From Gymnogyps californianus (lineage: Eukaryota > Chordata > Aves > Accipitriformes > Cathartidae): 64,000 nt of DNA. The notes beneath the pieces are model-generated. The model ran no database searches. It was not told the DNA's origin and saw only the letters and a list, made by a program, of their open reading frames with translations. The position numbers and the translations under genes are program-made. Numbering within the stretch: the stretch's first letter is position 1; every line of letters starts with the position of its first letter. The stretch spans positions 43,542,344-43,606,343 of the forward strand of contig NC_059474.1 of NCBI RefSeq assembly GCF_018139145.2, in the 5' to 3' direction. This document shows positions 46,613 to 59,245 of the stretch, piece by piece.

Positions 46613-49339
46613 TAAAGTTACACAGTTCTAACTGTGGCGTATTTCTATGCTTTTTGCATCCTGACAGAAGCTACACAACTGTTGTCCTTTTTCATGAATT
46701 AGGCTTGGTCTTGCTGGAACAGGTTGGTTTTCCTCCTGTGATTCTAATGCAGTGCATTTCCAGAAATTTACTCTTTGGAAACCTTCTTTCTGTTTATACA
46801 CAGCCTGTGTTGGACCAAACTTGTGTTCAAAAACCTCCTTTTCTGGTCTTTGTATGTGCCTTCTGTGTTTCAGCTTCAGCCATCATTTTACTGGGCTAAA
46901 TAAACTAAGTTAATGTAATGTCCCCTAATAAAATGGGTTTTGCATTCCCCTGGTCCCTTCTCTGTCTCCCATTAGGTTCTTCAGCGTGGAGAAACGAGAA
47001 GAGCTCAGTGTATTGCATAAGGCCCCGCAAACTCCTTCCACAACAGAACTTGTATTAGTTCTCATCTTTACTGGTACCATTTCATCTGCTCTACCTTGGT
47101 TCACATTTTTCTTCTGCAGAGTCACTTCACAGAGTTGGTGTGCAATCACCAGACACTGAACTAGTCTGCTGAGGTCTCTCCTTTGTCATGTTCAACTGAT
47201 GTTATTTATGCTTATAGTAGAAGGTCATGTAGGAAGCTTCTAGCTTCCTGTGCTTGCATTTGGTAGTGTTAGATCTCATTCAGTTTGTACTATTTCAGTT
47301 TTCCAGGTTGTCTTTTTTATTTCTCCCCAGTGTATTCCTGCTTTCATTTGTATTCCTGTCAACTTTGTGCCACTAGCCAACTTCTTTAGTACCTACCTAC
47401 TCCTTGAGCCAAGGCCACGAGTGGAAATACTAAACAAGACTATTCCCTAAACCAACCCCCTAGGAACTCCAGTAGCAACATTTTTCTAGGCTGACAGTTT
47501 GCATTTCAGCTCGGCTGATTGATGCAGCTGATGTAGCCACCTTGACCTTGTGCAGTGAACAGGGCTAGTATGTGTGTCACAGAACTTCAGAAGAAATATT
47601 GCAAAAAAAGTGAAATCTGTTCTTTATCAAGAGATTCATTACTGATGCACGCTGTCAGGGAGCAGCAGGGGCTGGCTGCTCCCTCAGGGGTGGGAAGCCA
47701 AGCATGACAGTGTGGCCAGCCGGGACCCTGGCCCTTGCCACCCAAATGAGGTAAGCAGGGCAGACCCAGAGCTCATGGACAAGTTCAAGCAACAGTCAAG
47801 ACTGCCTGGTGAGTATGCGGTGATGAGGCAGGCCTGAGGTCAGGCCGGGAAGTCAGTCCACAGGTTGGGGTCTGGACCCATGGGGTGCGTGGTGGAGCTG
47901 GGGGCTGGTACTCCTCTGGGACTGCCACCTGGGGCTGAGACGAAGTGGGCTCCAGGGCCCGTGGTGTGGGAGCTGGCCCCAGAAAAAATTTGGCCAGGGC
48001 CATTAAAGCCTCTAAGTGTCAGGTCTCTGGTGTACATTCAGTTGCTGATGAGGCTTCCTGGTAATTAAAGGTGTGAAAAGAAACATATCGTTTACGCAAT
48101 GTGAGGTCATCTGTCTGTGGAAAAGTTTCCTGGATCACATGCCTATAGATGAAGAGAGCATCTGGGGCCATGTTCTCTAGCTATAACTTTATATGGCACA
48201 AAATAATTCTTCCTAGTGCAGTCTTCTCAATCCCTATATGCTTCCAGAATGGGTAAAGGAGGAGATAAAGAATTACAAACTGATTTCTTGTTCTGTGTAT
48301 ATTAAGGGTTAAAGGGATCTGTTTACATCTGTTTTTTAATTTGCAGTGTAAGATTTCCTCAGTAGCTATATGCCTAGGCTGTACGTATGTATACTTATAC
48401 AAGTAAGTTAAGCATGCCCTGGAATGTTTCTGAGTACTGAAACCAACTAATTGATGTGGAATAGCCTGTGCTGTACTTTTAAACTTTCTTAGCCTTCGAA
48501 CCAGGAGGCTACCAACTACTAGAAAATGGCAGATTTCATAATGGTCCCCATCCTGTGCTAATGTCTGAACTGTGTCCAGGCCAGGAACCATTTTGAAGAT
48601 TGCTAGTTAATGCCAGGACTGCATTTAACAGTTTAGAAGATAAATGGTTTGGGCTGCTTTTATTTTACAGGTATATACAGGCATTTAGTACCTCTCAGCT
48701 TTTCAAGGTCATGGATAAGACAGTTGCGTATAAAATGAGAAAGCAAATCAGTCAGGCAAGAAACTCTTGAGTGCTTGGAATGTCATCTGAGTGCTTGGGA
48801 AAATGTTCAGTTTCTTCACCTGAAATTTTCAAAGTATACAGTACTGATGTAGGTTACACTGATAAAAGGTGAGGTGGAAAGGATGCCGTACTGCTGAAAT
48901 GGCAACTAGATCTACAGACAGATCCTACTCCAGTGTGAAGGTTGTTAATGGAAAATACCCATTAAATAACTGCTTAGCTTATATGTTCTTGTCTTTTAAG
49001 TGTTGGTTAAGGCCCCCTGATGTTGAGGAGCTGTATATAGAATTGAGCAGTTAGAGATTTGGTAGAGTACTGTGTAGATCTTCAATTACAGATTTCAACA
49101 TACAAACTGTGATCATTTTCTGTACAACATGTGATAATATAGGAAGACAAGTCAAATATTGTCCTTTGAAATTGTTTGCTTTGAGGTCAGTGGGATGCAA
49201 GATCTTCAGCTGCAGGAAGTTAATTTTGAATTAATAGAAGAAGCTGGAAAACAGGCTACCATAAAAGTCCAAGCTTGAATTTTTTTATAGTGCCAGCTGA
49301 CCTGATATTTTTCTTTGATTGGAGGGATAATTGGCCAGT
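46613..49339. other. Host DNA with one GC-rich patch
   Basis: No gene recognised. About 47640-48010 is clearly GC-richer than its surroundings, with open frames on both strands caused by composition. It may be an unrecognised repeat or a decayed exon/CpG-rich segment. Confidence 0.4.
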
Positions 49340-49800
49340 CAAAAGAAACTGAAAATGTCTAATCTGTATAGATTTCAGTAAAGCATTTGACATGGTGCCA
49401 CATGGGAAAGCAGTAGGTAGATTAAGATGGGAGATAAAATATGGGAGTTACGTATGGAACAGATTAAGCAGAAAGTGAGTTATACTGACAGAGGAATTAC
49501 TGAAATGAAAGGAGGTTTCAAGTGGTGTTCCTCTGAGCTTGGGGTTGGGACTGATCATATGTAACAATTTCATATGCGATTGAGGCACAAAAAGTGCACT
49601 TTTTAAATGTATTGCTCAATGTACATTTGCAATGTGCTGACAGACCCTCAAGAAAACGTGGAGAACAAGAACAGAAGGAGCTGGACAACACTGAGAATGA
49701 AAGGAACCAAAGCGTGATGTAATTTAACAATAAATCTAATAGTACAAAGGACAAGGAAAGCATTTAAGGATTAACAGTAAGGATTAGTAGTAAGACTATC
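49340..49800 (+). repeat. Old CR1-like LINE fragment (RT region)
   Basis: Conceptual translation shows the RT block FSKAFDMVPH near 49375-49405, equivalent to LSKAFDTVSD in the younger CR1 of this window. Then comes a decayed version of the [10 protein letters not shown] block (TCAAGTGGTGTTCC...CTTGGGGTTGGGACTG, about 49516-49553). Many indels separate them. It is an ancient, inactive copy with unclear ends. Confidence 0.6.
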
Positions 49801-50476
49801 AGTTCTGCTTATTTGTGTTCAGGAGAGATGGAGTTTAACTGGAATGAGTAAAAATAAGGGTTAATGGTATTACAGGAAAAGAAGAGTTTGTTTCAATGGG
49901 ACAATTAAAAAAATCTTCCTAGCTTAGCAAAATGAAGACTGAGAAGTATGATGACAGTCACTGAATATTTTAGAATGATAAACATCATGGGCAGTGAAGA
50001 TCATTTTTGGGTAATGAATAGTGTTGGCACAGGAACAAATAAGTACAAATGGTGCATAAATATATTTAGGCAAAATATAGCTAATTGGAGTAGCAATAGA
50101 AGCAACAGTAGTAGGTTTTCTGTCATAATAGCGACTAACCTTTTGGCCTCCGAGGGTCTTTCGGATCTTATGCTCTTATTAACTTGTTTGACAATAAAAC
50201 GGTATGCCATGAAGGAGAATAGAATACAATGTTCTCAAAATTAGAGATACAGTCCCATTTGTACACAACATTACAGAAGTATTTGGGAGAGTAAGCAAAA
50301 CATTTGAATAATCCCTTTCCCTTTTTTTATTAATTATTACTGAATAATTAAGTTATATTCAGAAATACAACTACTCTGCAGAAGATGACCTTTCCTTAGC
50401 AAATCCAAAGTTCCATTTTTTTTGAACTTCTGTGTAGTTAGAACTGCCGACCATTGTTGCACTCAAAATCTTGTTT
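49801..50476. other. AT-rich host DNA
   Basis: No gene seen. Part of it may be further decayed LINE sequence following the fragment at 49340-49800. The bases ATGGG at 50477-50481 duplicate 51368-51372. Confidence 0.4.
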
Positions 50477-50483
50477 ATGGGTC

Positions 50484-51367
50484 TGTGTTGGGTTTGTGTA
50501 GCAGGGAAGGGGCTACAGGGGTGGCTCCCGTGAGAAGCTGCTAGAAGCTTCCCTGGCTCCAAGTCAGACCCACCGCTGGCCAAGGCCGAGCCCATCAGCG
50601 ATGGTGGTAGCGCCTCTGGGATAGCGTATTTAAGAAGGGGAAACAAGACTGCTTAGAAAAAAGAAAAAGCTGCAGCGAAGAGAGGAGTGGGATGTGAGAG
50701 AAACAGCCATGCAGACACTGAGGTCAGTAAAGAAGGCGAGGGAGGAGGTGTGCCGGAGCAGAGATTCCCCTGCAGCCCGTGGAGGACCCTACGCTGGAGC
50801 AGGTGGCTGAGCCCGGAGAAGGCCGTGACTCTGTGGGAGAGCCCATGCCTGAGCAGTTCACAGAGGATTGCAGTGCGTGGGAAGGACTTGCGCTGGAGAA
50901 ACTCATGGAGGGCTGACCCCCATGAGAGGGACCCCACGCTGGAGCCGGGGAAGAGTGTGAGGAGCCCTTCCCCTGAAGAGGAAGGAGCGGCAGAGACAGT
51001 GTGGGACGAACTGAGCGCAACCCCCATTCCCGCCCCCCTGTGCTGCTGGGAGGAGAGGAGGTAGAGGAATCGGGAACAAAGCTGAGCCCGGGAAGAAGGG
51101 AGGGGTGGGGGGAAGGTGTGTTTTTAAGATATGGTTCTATTTCTCATCATCCTACTCTGATCTGGTTGGTAACAAATTAAATTGGTTTATTTTTCCCCAA
51201 AATCGAGTCTGTTTTGCCTGTGACCATAATTGGTGAGTGATCCCTCCCTGTCCTTGTCTCGACCCCTGAGCCTTTTGTTGTATTTTCTCCTCCCCATCCT
51301 GCCATGGGGGAGGAGTGAGCGAGCGGCTGCGTGGTGCTTTGCTGCTGGCTGGGCCTAAACCATGACA
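50484..51367 (+). mobile_element. Solo LTR, ERVL-like family 2, copy 2
   Basis: 884 bp from TGTGTTGGGTTTGTGTAGCA to CTAAACCATGACA. ATGGG occurs at 50477-50481 and 51368-51372, a 5-bp duplication separated from the LTR start by two extra bases (TC). It has the same layout as 34354-35509 but fewer GCTGGAGCAG-type units (about 50790-50960). The ORFs within are composition artefacts. Confidence 0.85.
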
Positions 51368-51372
51368 ATGGG

Positions 51373-54300
51373 CAAAAATGAAACACACCTCACATAAAGC
51401 CACGAATTTATTGCTAACATAATTGAAATCTTAATAATCTAATCCAAGACCCATTACTGGTCCGAATGTAATTATTACAGAAAGAGAAAGAGTATGTCTA
51501 TGCAGAAAAAGTTTAATAATAATGAAAATAGAGTTAAAATTGTTATTCACACACTCCTTATGAGGGAAAGGGTCAGAAACTGTTCTGTTTTCTCTTTGCC
51601 CACACTTCTGGGATATAAGGTCAGTGGTTTTGTTCTGGTGGTGGTGAGGGTGTTACAGTGGTTTGTCAGCGTATGGACTCCTTTGCTGGGAAGAAAGTTA
51701 TGTTCATGTTGATGATTTCTTCTCCATCGCTCAAGGATATCTATGTGGGCCATTTTTGTATGTTTGCTAACAGGCTTTTAAGCCTTTGCTTTTTCTTCAT
51801 CGGCCATAATTCTTCATTGGTCTGCAGCCCCACTTCACATCCAAATTTCATGCCTTTCACGTGTTGGATGCTACTTCTTTGTTCTTTGTTACACATAAAT
51901 CCACTTTTGTCCAGTTCCAGGTCCACTTTTCTTTCTAGTGACCACTGGTGAGTTGTTTATAGCTGCGGGGTTTCCAGTACCAGGCCTGTGCCCCGTCTTT
52001 TATTTTCTCATGCCTGTACTCCTCTCTGCTCCATCCTGTTTCTCCACTTCTCAACCCTCTGCTATTGCACCAGGCCTGTATTTCTCTGTATTATTATGTT
52101 ATCCATAAATATCTCATTCTGCATGGAATAACTCCTTGTTTTTGCTATCTGTATAAAAACTATGATTGTACTATAGAGGATAAACACAGGTAAAACAAAT
52201 TAGCCCTAGAACCTGGTCAATTAGGAAAATTTGCCGTTAGAGCTAACCAAAGTAAAAGGAGGTTGCAGGGAGGTCAAGAGAAGGTTGGACAGACCAAGCT
52301 GGACCAGCCTCAGTCCTGAGGCCTTGCAAATTCAGTACACAGTGTACAGCCCATTATTACAGAGCAACACAGTTACACCATCTTTACCCTGCACATATGA
52401 ATTCATGTTACAACAAGGTCTTTACACAAGCTGTTACTAGCTTAGAAACTGGGGTGGGGGGGAGGGAGGCATGATGACCAAAATCAAATTAATGAAACTT
52501 TTTTTGCTATAAGGAAGCAGTATGTTAATTTTCCATCACTTCTGCCACTTGAATAATGTAATCCCCAAACACTGTGGACACGTTTATGGGGCCTGATTTG
52601 TTTCAGTCTGTCCTTGCTATCCTACCGAGATTGTTTCAACCTGTCAAACTCAGTAGCACATTTATACAACATTCTTTTATTGCATGTATTCTGAATTTGA
52701 CTCTTGTTCCCCAGGGAACTAAGTGCAACTGCCAAAAGTCATTTTACTTGTCACCTTTAACAACCATCAGAAACATGGAACAATGTCTATATATGATGAG
52801 GTAGAAGGTACTTAGTCACCCATAAGCTATTTATTGCTAAGTCTGCCTAGCCTTAAATTGTACTGTTCCTCTAAATGATAGTGACATCTAATGCAATAAC
52901 TCAGAATATATTCACTGACTCTAAATACATGCCATTATTTTTCTGTGTTAATTTGGCTTTAGACAAGGAGTAATCAAAAAGAAGGTGAAACCTCATATTA
53001 GAAATGCAGTAGAACATCTTTGGAAACCTTTCGGTGCTTCATGATCCATTTTCATCTCCTAGTATCTTGCTAGTGCTTCTGAATACACTTTGTAAGCATT
53101 GGCCAAAAATGTGTAACAGAGATATAGTAGCCTGAACAGTGGATACAGACATACAGTGGTACACTGAAACTGTTGTGGCTGGCAAGTTCATCTCTGCAGT
53201 ACGGCAAACTCCCTCAGAAATTCAGGATCACCCTCACCAGAATGCTAGTGGTCAGATTACTATAACCTGAACAATCACAGACCATCATACTAACTTTATG
53301 TTCCTACTCACCAAGATTTTTTAATTGGCTGTGTCAACTATTAAATTCAAAGTATGATATTTCTGCATTCTGCGAACAACTTACAGAGGCCTTTTATGAG
53401 ATGCCTGGTTACATATTTCCTCTCTTCTGTGCCAAACCCCAAAGAAGGGAAGTGCTAACCATGTGGTAGGGAACTTCTTTGGACTGTAATGTTTTCTTTA
53501 AAACAGTTACTTTTTCTGTGTGAGCAGTCACTGTATTCTGATCCAAGTCATTGCTATGCAGCCCTTGTCCCAGCTGTGTCTATATTAAATAAAAAAAAAG
53601 AAAAGAAAAGGTAAAAATAAAAAAGGCTTGAGCCACCTATCATAAACAGTAAGACTCTTCTGGAGACATGACTCCTAATGACACTTACAAATTTTCTATT
53701 AAAAGTCACAGGACCTGATTTAGTTGCTAATTGCTGTACCCCCAGTCTTTTGGGTAGCAGCAGATAAATCTTACTGTTTTCCGTGGCTTCAATGATGTTA
53801 TTGCATGGTAATAACAACAGATCCAGATGAGCGCTTACAATCAAACTAGACAAAGCAGAGCCAACAATGAGTGAAAGATGCATCATACCAGAAATATCAA
53901 CAGCTGAGGAGTGGCAGATACCTTTCTAATGTTACAAGTTTAGAGGGGAGGTTGGAAATAAGAGAAATGAAATAAGGGGAAGGGGTAACAGAAGCAGTGA
54001 AGCTTTGGAAAAAGAAAACTGGAACGAGAAATGCAAGGCTACAGATGTGACCGCCTCCATGGAGAAATTTCTCTGACTATCTGAATGTCCAGGATTTTGA
54101 TGTCTCTCTTCCTCTGCCTTCTTCCTTCTTTCTCAGCCTTCTTCCAAAATCACCTGTTTGGGTGGGAGAAAAACACTTAAGCCTAGATTGACAACAGCAA
54201 TAGGAAGTAACAGAAAATTAAGCACCTAAGATCTACAAACAGTTTTGCAGAGACAGATTGAGTGAAGACTCTTTCAAAGGTTTTGCCTCACTGCACCTCA

Positions 54301-55579
54301 ACATAGGGCCTGGTTTTTCCATTTTGTTGTAGGATTGCAAAGCTCGTAGAGTTCCTCCCTTTAGAATTTAAGCTGTGATCTCAACTCTGGATTTAACTAC
54401 ATAACTACAGCAGCTGCAACTTTCCATTCTTCTTATTTACGCAGGAACAGCTCTGCTAAATTGCTTCTACGTCCTTTGTGATGGTCTTTTACCATCACAT
54501 TGTTTTGTTTCTTGATCCATTTCTTGGGTTTTTGTCTTCTATCAACCTTTGGAAAGAAGAAATTCACTGTTTGTTAAACTCTCCCAAAGCAGTAGCAGAG
54601 GGAGACATATGCTTAGTGGACCATGGCATCTGTGAAAGTGCTGTTTTCTCTTAGCAAGGTACAGAATGACTGTGCCTCCATTTCTGTTTTTCAAACAGTT
54701 TTTAAAAATGCAACCACACATTTCTGCTAGCATGGCAAAGAATGGGCAGCATGTGGTGTCTCAGAATTCAGATAAATATATGACATCACAGGTTTTCTTC
54801 AGAGCAGAATGCTTTCTTCTGAAGACTGATGTCACCAAGCAACAGGTCATTGATGAGAAAACCTGGTGTGAGTCAGTGCTTCCAGGTCAGCTGAACTCTC
54901 GCACAGGACAGTTTGTCTAACCGGTACTTCTAAGTCCTTGTTACCAAGCAAGGTGAGACCTGAGAGTAGAAAGAGGCCAGCCTGGGAAATGAGAAACAAG
55001 AGAGAAATGCAGCTTGTGCTGCGACAAAATGTGTGCAGCAGAAATGGCAATAGTAGAGAAGGATTTGTATTCCAGTGGAAGTTGGTCTTTTGTCAGTAGT
55101 CTCTGGCTGGGAGAGATAGGGGAGCTTGACATCTGAGGTGGTGATGGAAGCAAGAGTACACTTTGGGTTTTTGAGAGCTGGTCTAAATATAACCGCAAAC
55201 AGTGTGAATTGCTTGGGGGCTGAAATGCTTAGGCCTGCTGTAAACATGCAGTCAGTGTTGTGTTATTTTTAGACAGTATGAAAAACACCCGTATCAAAAA
55301 TGAGTGATTGTTCACACTGGTCATTTCATATTATCTTAGGATAACCATAATTTGTGGCTTATGAGTATTTCAGTTTCCTGAGTGGAATCTTTTATTCAAA
55401 TGTATATATTGGCTGAATTAATGACTTCTGGGACCTATCTATGCATAGGCACATTCACATTCTTAATCTTATTTTGGGATATGATTAATAAAACCTATCT
55501 GAGTGCATCAGTGTCTGCCTGTCACCTGCTATTTACTCGCAAACTCTGTTTAGCTGCGTCTTCTTAGCTCTCTTTGCAG
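51373..55579. other. AT-rich host DNA
   Basis: Scanned on both strands without finding a convincing exon, RNA gene or recognisable repeat. Confidence 0.45.
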
Positions 55580-55732
55580 CTGACGCTATGCAGGAATGGT
55601 GACGTTTCAGCTGTTCTAGTGATGCCAAGCCAATCTGCAAAAACGCCCCAAAACACTAAACATGCACAACCGCCAGTGCTGCTGAAGAGTAGGGCAGTGG
55701 TTGGAGGCAACCAGATTAACGCTGGGGCATGA
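55580..55732 (+). CDS. Candidate terminal coding exon, unidentified host protein
   Basis: A strong acceptor (CTTCTTAGCTCTCTTTGCAG, AG at 55578-55579) is followed by 50 open codons and TGA at 55730. The other two phases stop almost at once. The peptide starts LTLCRNGDVSAVLVMPSQSA and is basic and Pro/Gln-rich towards its end. Several CpGs and a raised GC content set it apart from the flanks. Entry phase 0 fits the exit phase of the candidate at 41866. The protein is not recognised. Confidence 0.3.
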   Translation: MTLCRNGDVSAVLVMPSQSAKTPQNTKHAQPPVLLKSRAVVGGNQINAGA

Positions 55733-57964
55733 AGGGATGTGGCTCTGAGGAGTACGAGCTTGGGAGAGCGGGTGCTGGAAATCACGCTTCCCAAAGGATG
55801 CACAGTTAAAGACGTGGTGAGTATCTGCCAAGCGTGATGCAGCTGTGCTTCTGGGAAGGACATGAAATGCTGACAGCTCTTGCTCGAACCAGTGAGAGTC
55901 GTGGGTGCCAAGAACCAGCCAGGCCAAAATACAGGGTATAAGTACATTTAATGATGAAAACATTCATTCATGTGGTTCCAGGATGGCACATTTTGTAAAA
56001 CTGTGGAGCAAATGTGTCTTGTCTTTATGACTTTTTTTCTCCCAGGTCAGCTGAAGGGGGTGGGGGAAGATCTAGAGTCACCTACAGGTGGAATGTAAAG
56101 TGAGGGATGACTCACTTTTATTTCATCTGCTACTAGAAGGATTTAATCTTGGCAGAAAAACAAGAAGCCTGCACCTTAACTTGATTCAAAGTGTGAATTG
56201 AAGTTGCTTTTTACTTGACTGTTGTTTGTTTCCCCCATGATGAGACCTGCTGACACATCATCAAAAGATGGCAGGCAGACTTAAATAAGCAAGCAAAGCA
56301 AAAATCAGCAGGAAGAAAACTTGAAACTGCAAAATAAAATAATGTAAAAGACTGTTCCATATCAAGGAAGGGTAATTGAATTTGTGAATAGTAGGCAAAC
56401 ATCCTCCAGTTAAAAAAAAATTGCTGACATCAGGAATTTCTTCTTAAAAAAAGGGATACAGAATAAATCATCTGTCTTAAATTTCTGGCAGTGGAAATAT
56501 TGTAAGATATCTTTTGGAGGAGGCTGTTGCTATACAAAAAAGGCAACTTTGGATGAAATATTAATGAAATTACACAGCAGACAAGGAATAGGGTATAAAA
56601 TGAGTTGTCACTGTTCTCTTGAAGTCTATTCCTTGGACGGATCTTGGCATTAAGCAAGAAAAAAAAGTGACCAAGGAAGAGCATACATTATTCTTTTCTT
56701 TCCAAATGGGCTGTTGGCAGGTAAAACTTGACCAGAAAGATTACCTAACCCAAAGTTCTTAAAAACAAGAAAATGACCTCATATTATTGCATTGTCTACT
56801 ATTTTCTCACATATAGCTATGTAAAACAAATGTATGTGTAATTTATCATAGAAAACGTTGTATGTAGTATGAGGAATTTTGATAGTGTCACCATATGCAA
56901 TATTATAATCAGCTTAGAATACAAATTCTTGACCTAAATAAGTAGTAAGACTGCAGCACATAGTTTTATATGCAACATATATATTCGCAAAAATGATTAC
57001 CATTATTCTGGGTGGCGATGGTACTTTTTTATTGGTATTTTTCTCCATGCTGTAAAAATTTGTATAGTATTTTCAGAACTTATTTGAAATAAAATATTCT
57101 TGCAAGTAAAAAAAGTTTCATAAACAAATATCATGTGATCAATATTTACTCAAAAATAAGTTAATAAATTGTTTTTCCTGTTGTATTTACCTATGTGCAC
57201 CTATTGCACCTATATTGCATGTGGTCATTATTAAAAGAGCTCAGTATTTGAAACCAGTTGCCAGGAAGTAGGATCTGTGATTCTAAATATCTCCATTGTA
57301 CTGCTTGCCATTTCCTAAGTGGCAGAAAGGAAGGATTAGCTGAACAGTCTGTACAAAAATCCAACTCTGTAGAAGCACCATTAAGGTCTTCCTTGTGGAG
57401 GTCAAGTATTGCTTTCAGGAACACTCAAACACTGAGAGGTGGAGGGGTAATAAAACTGAGGGGAATAAGGGATACAAACAACGGTCAGATCTTGCATGAC
57501 CATCTTGGTTGCAATTACATGTGATGGAATAGCTGGTAAACAATATATTATTTTATGATTCTTCCCTCATCTTCGTATTTTTAGTACTTGGAGTTCTTAG
57601 AAAAATATTTCTGTAAACATTTCCAGATTTTTAACTGTCTGTGGAGAGTTTGTATGAATATTTTAAACTGAACCAGCTCAGATGAGCTAGTTAAATCACA
57701 TCATATATTTTAGATCCTGTGAGAGAGATGAATGTGATCCTTCCATCTTTGAATATTTTGCTAGTGTGCATACCTGTTGTGCATATGCAGTCATTTCAAT
57801 TTTGAAAAAAGCCTGCAATGCATCCTGTTTTCAGTTCACTTCAAATGTGTGGATGTGTAGGAGGAAGGGAAAGAGAGCGGAGTGCTGGAACAGTCGTGCA
57901 AGTAAAAGTTAACTGTATTATTTACCCTCATGTTTTACTGCTTCCTACCATCTTGATTTCTAAA
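55733..57964. other. Host DNA, GC-rich at left, AT-rich elsewhere
   Basis: Minus-strand ORFs at 55564-55963 are open because of the GC-rich patch and are not called. A donor-like GTGAGT lies near 55816. Nothing recognised in the remainder. Confidence 0.4.
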
Positions 57965-57969
57965 CTCAC

Positions 57970-58583
57970 TGTTGTGGTTTAACCCCAGCCAGCAACTAAG
58001 CACCACACAGCCACTCCCTCACTCCTCCCCGCCTCCCAGTGCGATGGGGAGGAGAACCAGAGAAAAAAAGGTAAAACTCGTGGGTTGAGATAAGAACGGT
58101 TTAATAACTATAATATTAACAATAATAACAATAATGAAATATAGTAAATGTAATGAAAAGGAATATAACAAAAAAAGGAAAAAAAAAAGGAAAAAGAAAA
58201 GAAATGAAACTCAAGAAAAAAAAAACCAGTGATGCACAATGCAATTGCTTACCACCCACTGACCAAGGCCTGAGCAGTGATCTGCCCCTCCTGGCCAACT
58301 CCGCCCTGTTTATATACTGGGCATGACATCCTATGGTATAGAATACCCCTTTGGCTAGTTCGGGTCAGCTGCCCCGGCTATGCTCCCTCCCAGCTTCTTG
58401 CACACCTGCTTGCTGGCAGAGCATGGGAAAGTGAAAAACCCTTAACTGAGGATAAGCGCTACTTAGCAACAACTAAGACATCAGAGTGTTATCAACATCA
58501 TTCTCACACTAAATCCAAAACACAGCACTGTACCAGCTACTAAGAAGAAAATTAACTCTATCATCCCAGCCAAAACCAGGACA
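57970..58583 (-). mobile_element. Solo LTR, ERVL-like family 1, copy 4
   Basis: On the minus strand from TGTCCTGGTTTTGGCTGGGA (58583) to ...GTTAAACCACAACA (57970), 614 bp. CTCAC flanks both sides (57965-57969 and 58584-58588). It has an A/ATT-rich segment at about 58105-58225, as in copies 1 and 5. Confidence 0.9.
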
Positions 58584-58588
58584 CTCAC

Positions 58589-59156
58589 AAAGTTGAATCA
58601 CTTCTAAGCTGACTACAGGTATGGTTTGGGTCTAAACTTGGAGCAGCTGTCCTTCCCTCCAGGCTAAAGGAGGAAGTAGTTCAATGCTCTTTTGTTTAGT
58701 AATTGGTAAATCAGTGAAGGCTTCAGTCAATAACATAAACCTGTGGAGCTCAGATGAACAGAGAGGAGGCTATGGCATGTGATTAAATGATTTTTCGAGG
58801 TGGTGGAGAAATGGAAAAGAGGCTCTGATTCATAAGCAGTTGGTAGAGCTGTGTATGTGGAAGTGTGCCCTGGAGAAGCAGGAGCTGAAAGCTGGGTCCT
58901 GGCCAGAGGCACCACACAAGAATGTGGTTCCCAGGAGCTCTAAGAGTAACTTTAGGTTAGGTGTGGCCCAGACAACCTGTGTTTGAGAAGCCATGTGGCT
59001 CAAGTAGGGTCAATGTTACACTTTTTGGGAAACCACCAATATTTGGAGGAGGATTTCCCACCCTCCCCCCTGCCTTTTTAGAGAGAGAAAGTTCACCAAG
59101 GTGAGGCAAAGGCAATGATTAAATTTGTGTAATGATTTTGTCTTGTTGTCTTTCAG
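58589..59156. other. Host DNA
   Basis: No gene called. A + strand frame of about 60 codons (58780-58970, without an early ATG) has no splice support. The right end, TTTTGTCTTGTTGTCTTTCAG, is an excellent splice acceptor for the next entry. Confidence 0.4.
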
Positions 59157-59245
59157 CTATTCCAGTTCCTTGGAAAAACATACTGATGATCTTATCTTAT
59201 ATGGCCTTTCTGATAGCTATCATAGGCTTAATAGCTGGTGACTGA
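59157..59245 (+). CDS. Candidate terminal exon encoding a C-terminal membrane segment
   Basis: It follows a textbook acceptor (pyrimidine tract then CAG, AG at 59155-59156). In phase (two bases complete a codon) it encodes 28 residues. It starts IPVPWKN, then has about 20 hydrophobic residues (ILMILSYMAFLIAIIGLIAG), and ends in Asp and TGA at 59243. That is the layout of a tail-anchored or single-pass membrane protein end. AATAAA overlaps the stop codon (59245-59250). A second phase is also open (YSSSLEKHTDDLILYGLSDS...), so the frame is not settled. It does not fit the exit phase of the candidate at 41866. Not recognised. Confidence 0.35.

Noticed and set aside
50653..51064. ORFs of 98-125 codons on both strands
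   Set aside because: Same cause as above, within family-2 LTR copy 2.
55564..55963. Minus-strand ORFs of 115-127 codons
   Set aside because: No splice signals. Two overlapping minus frames are open because the patch is GC-rich; the plus-strand reading with a strong acceptor is preferred.
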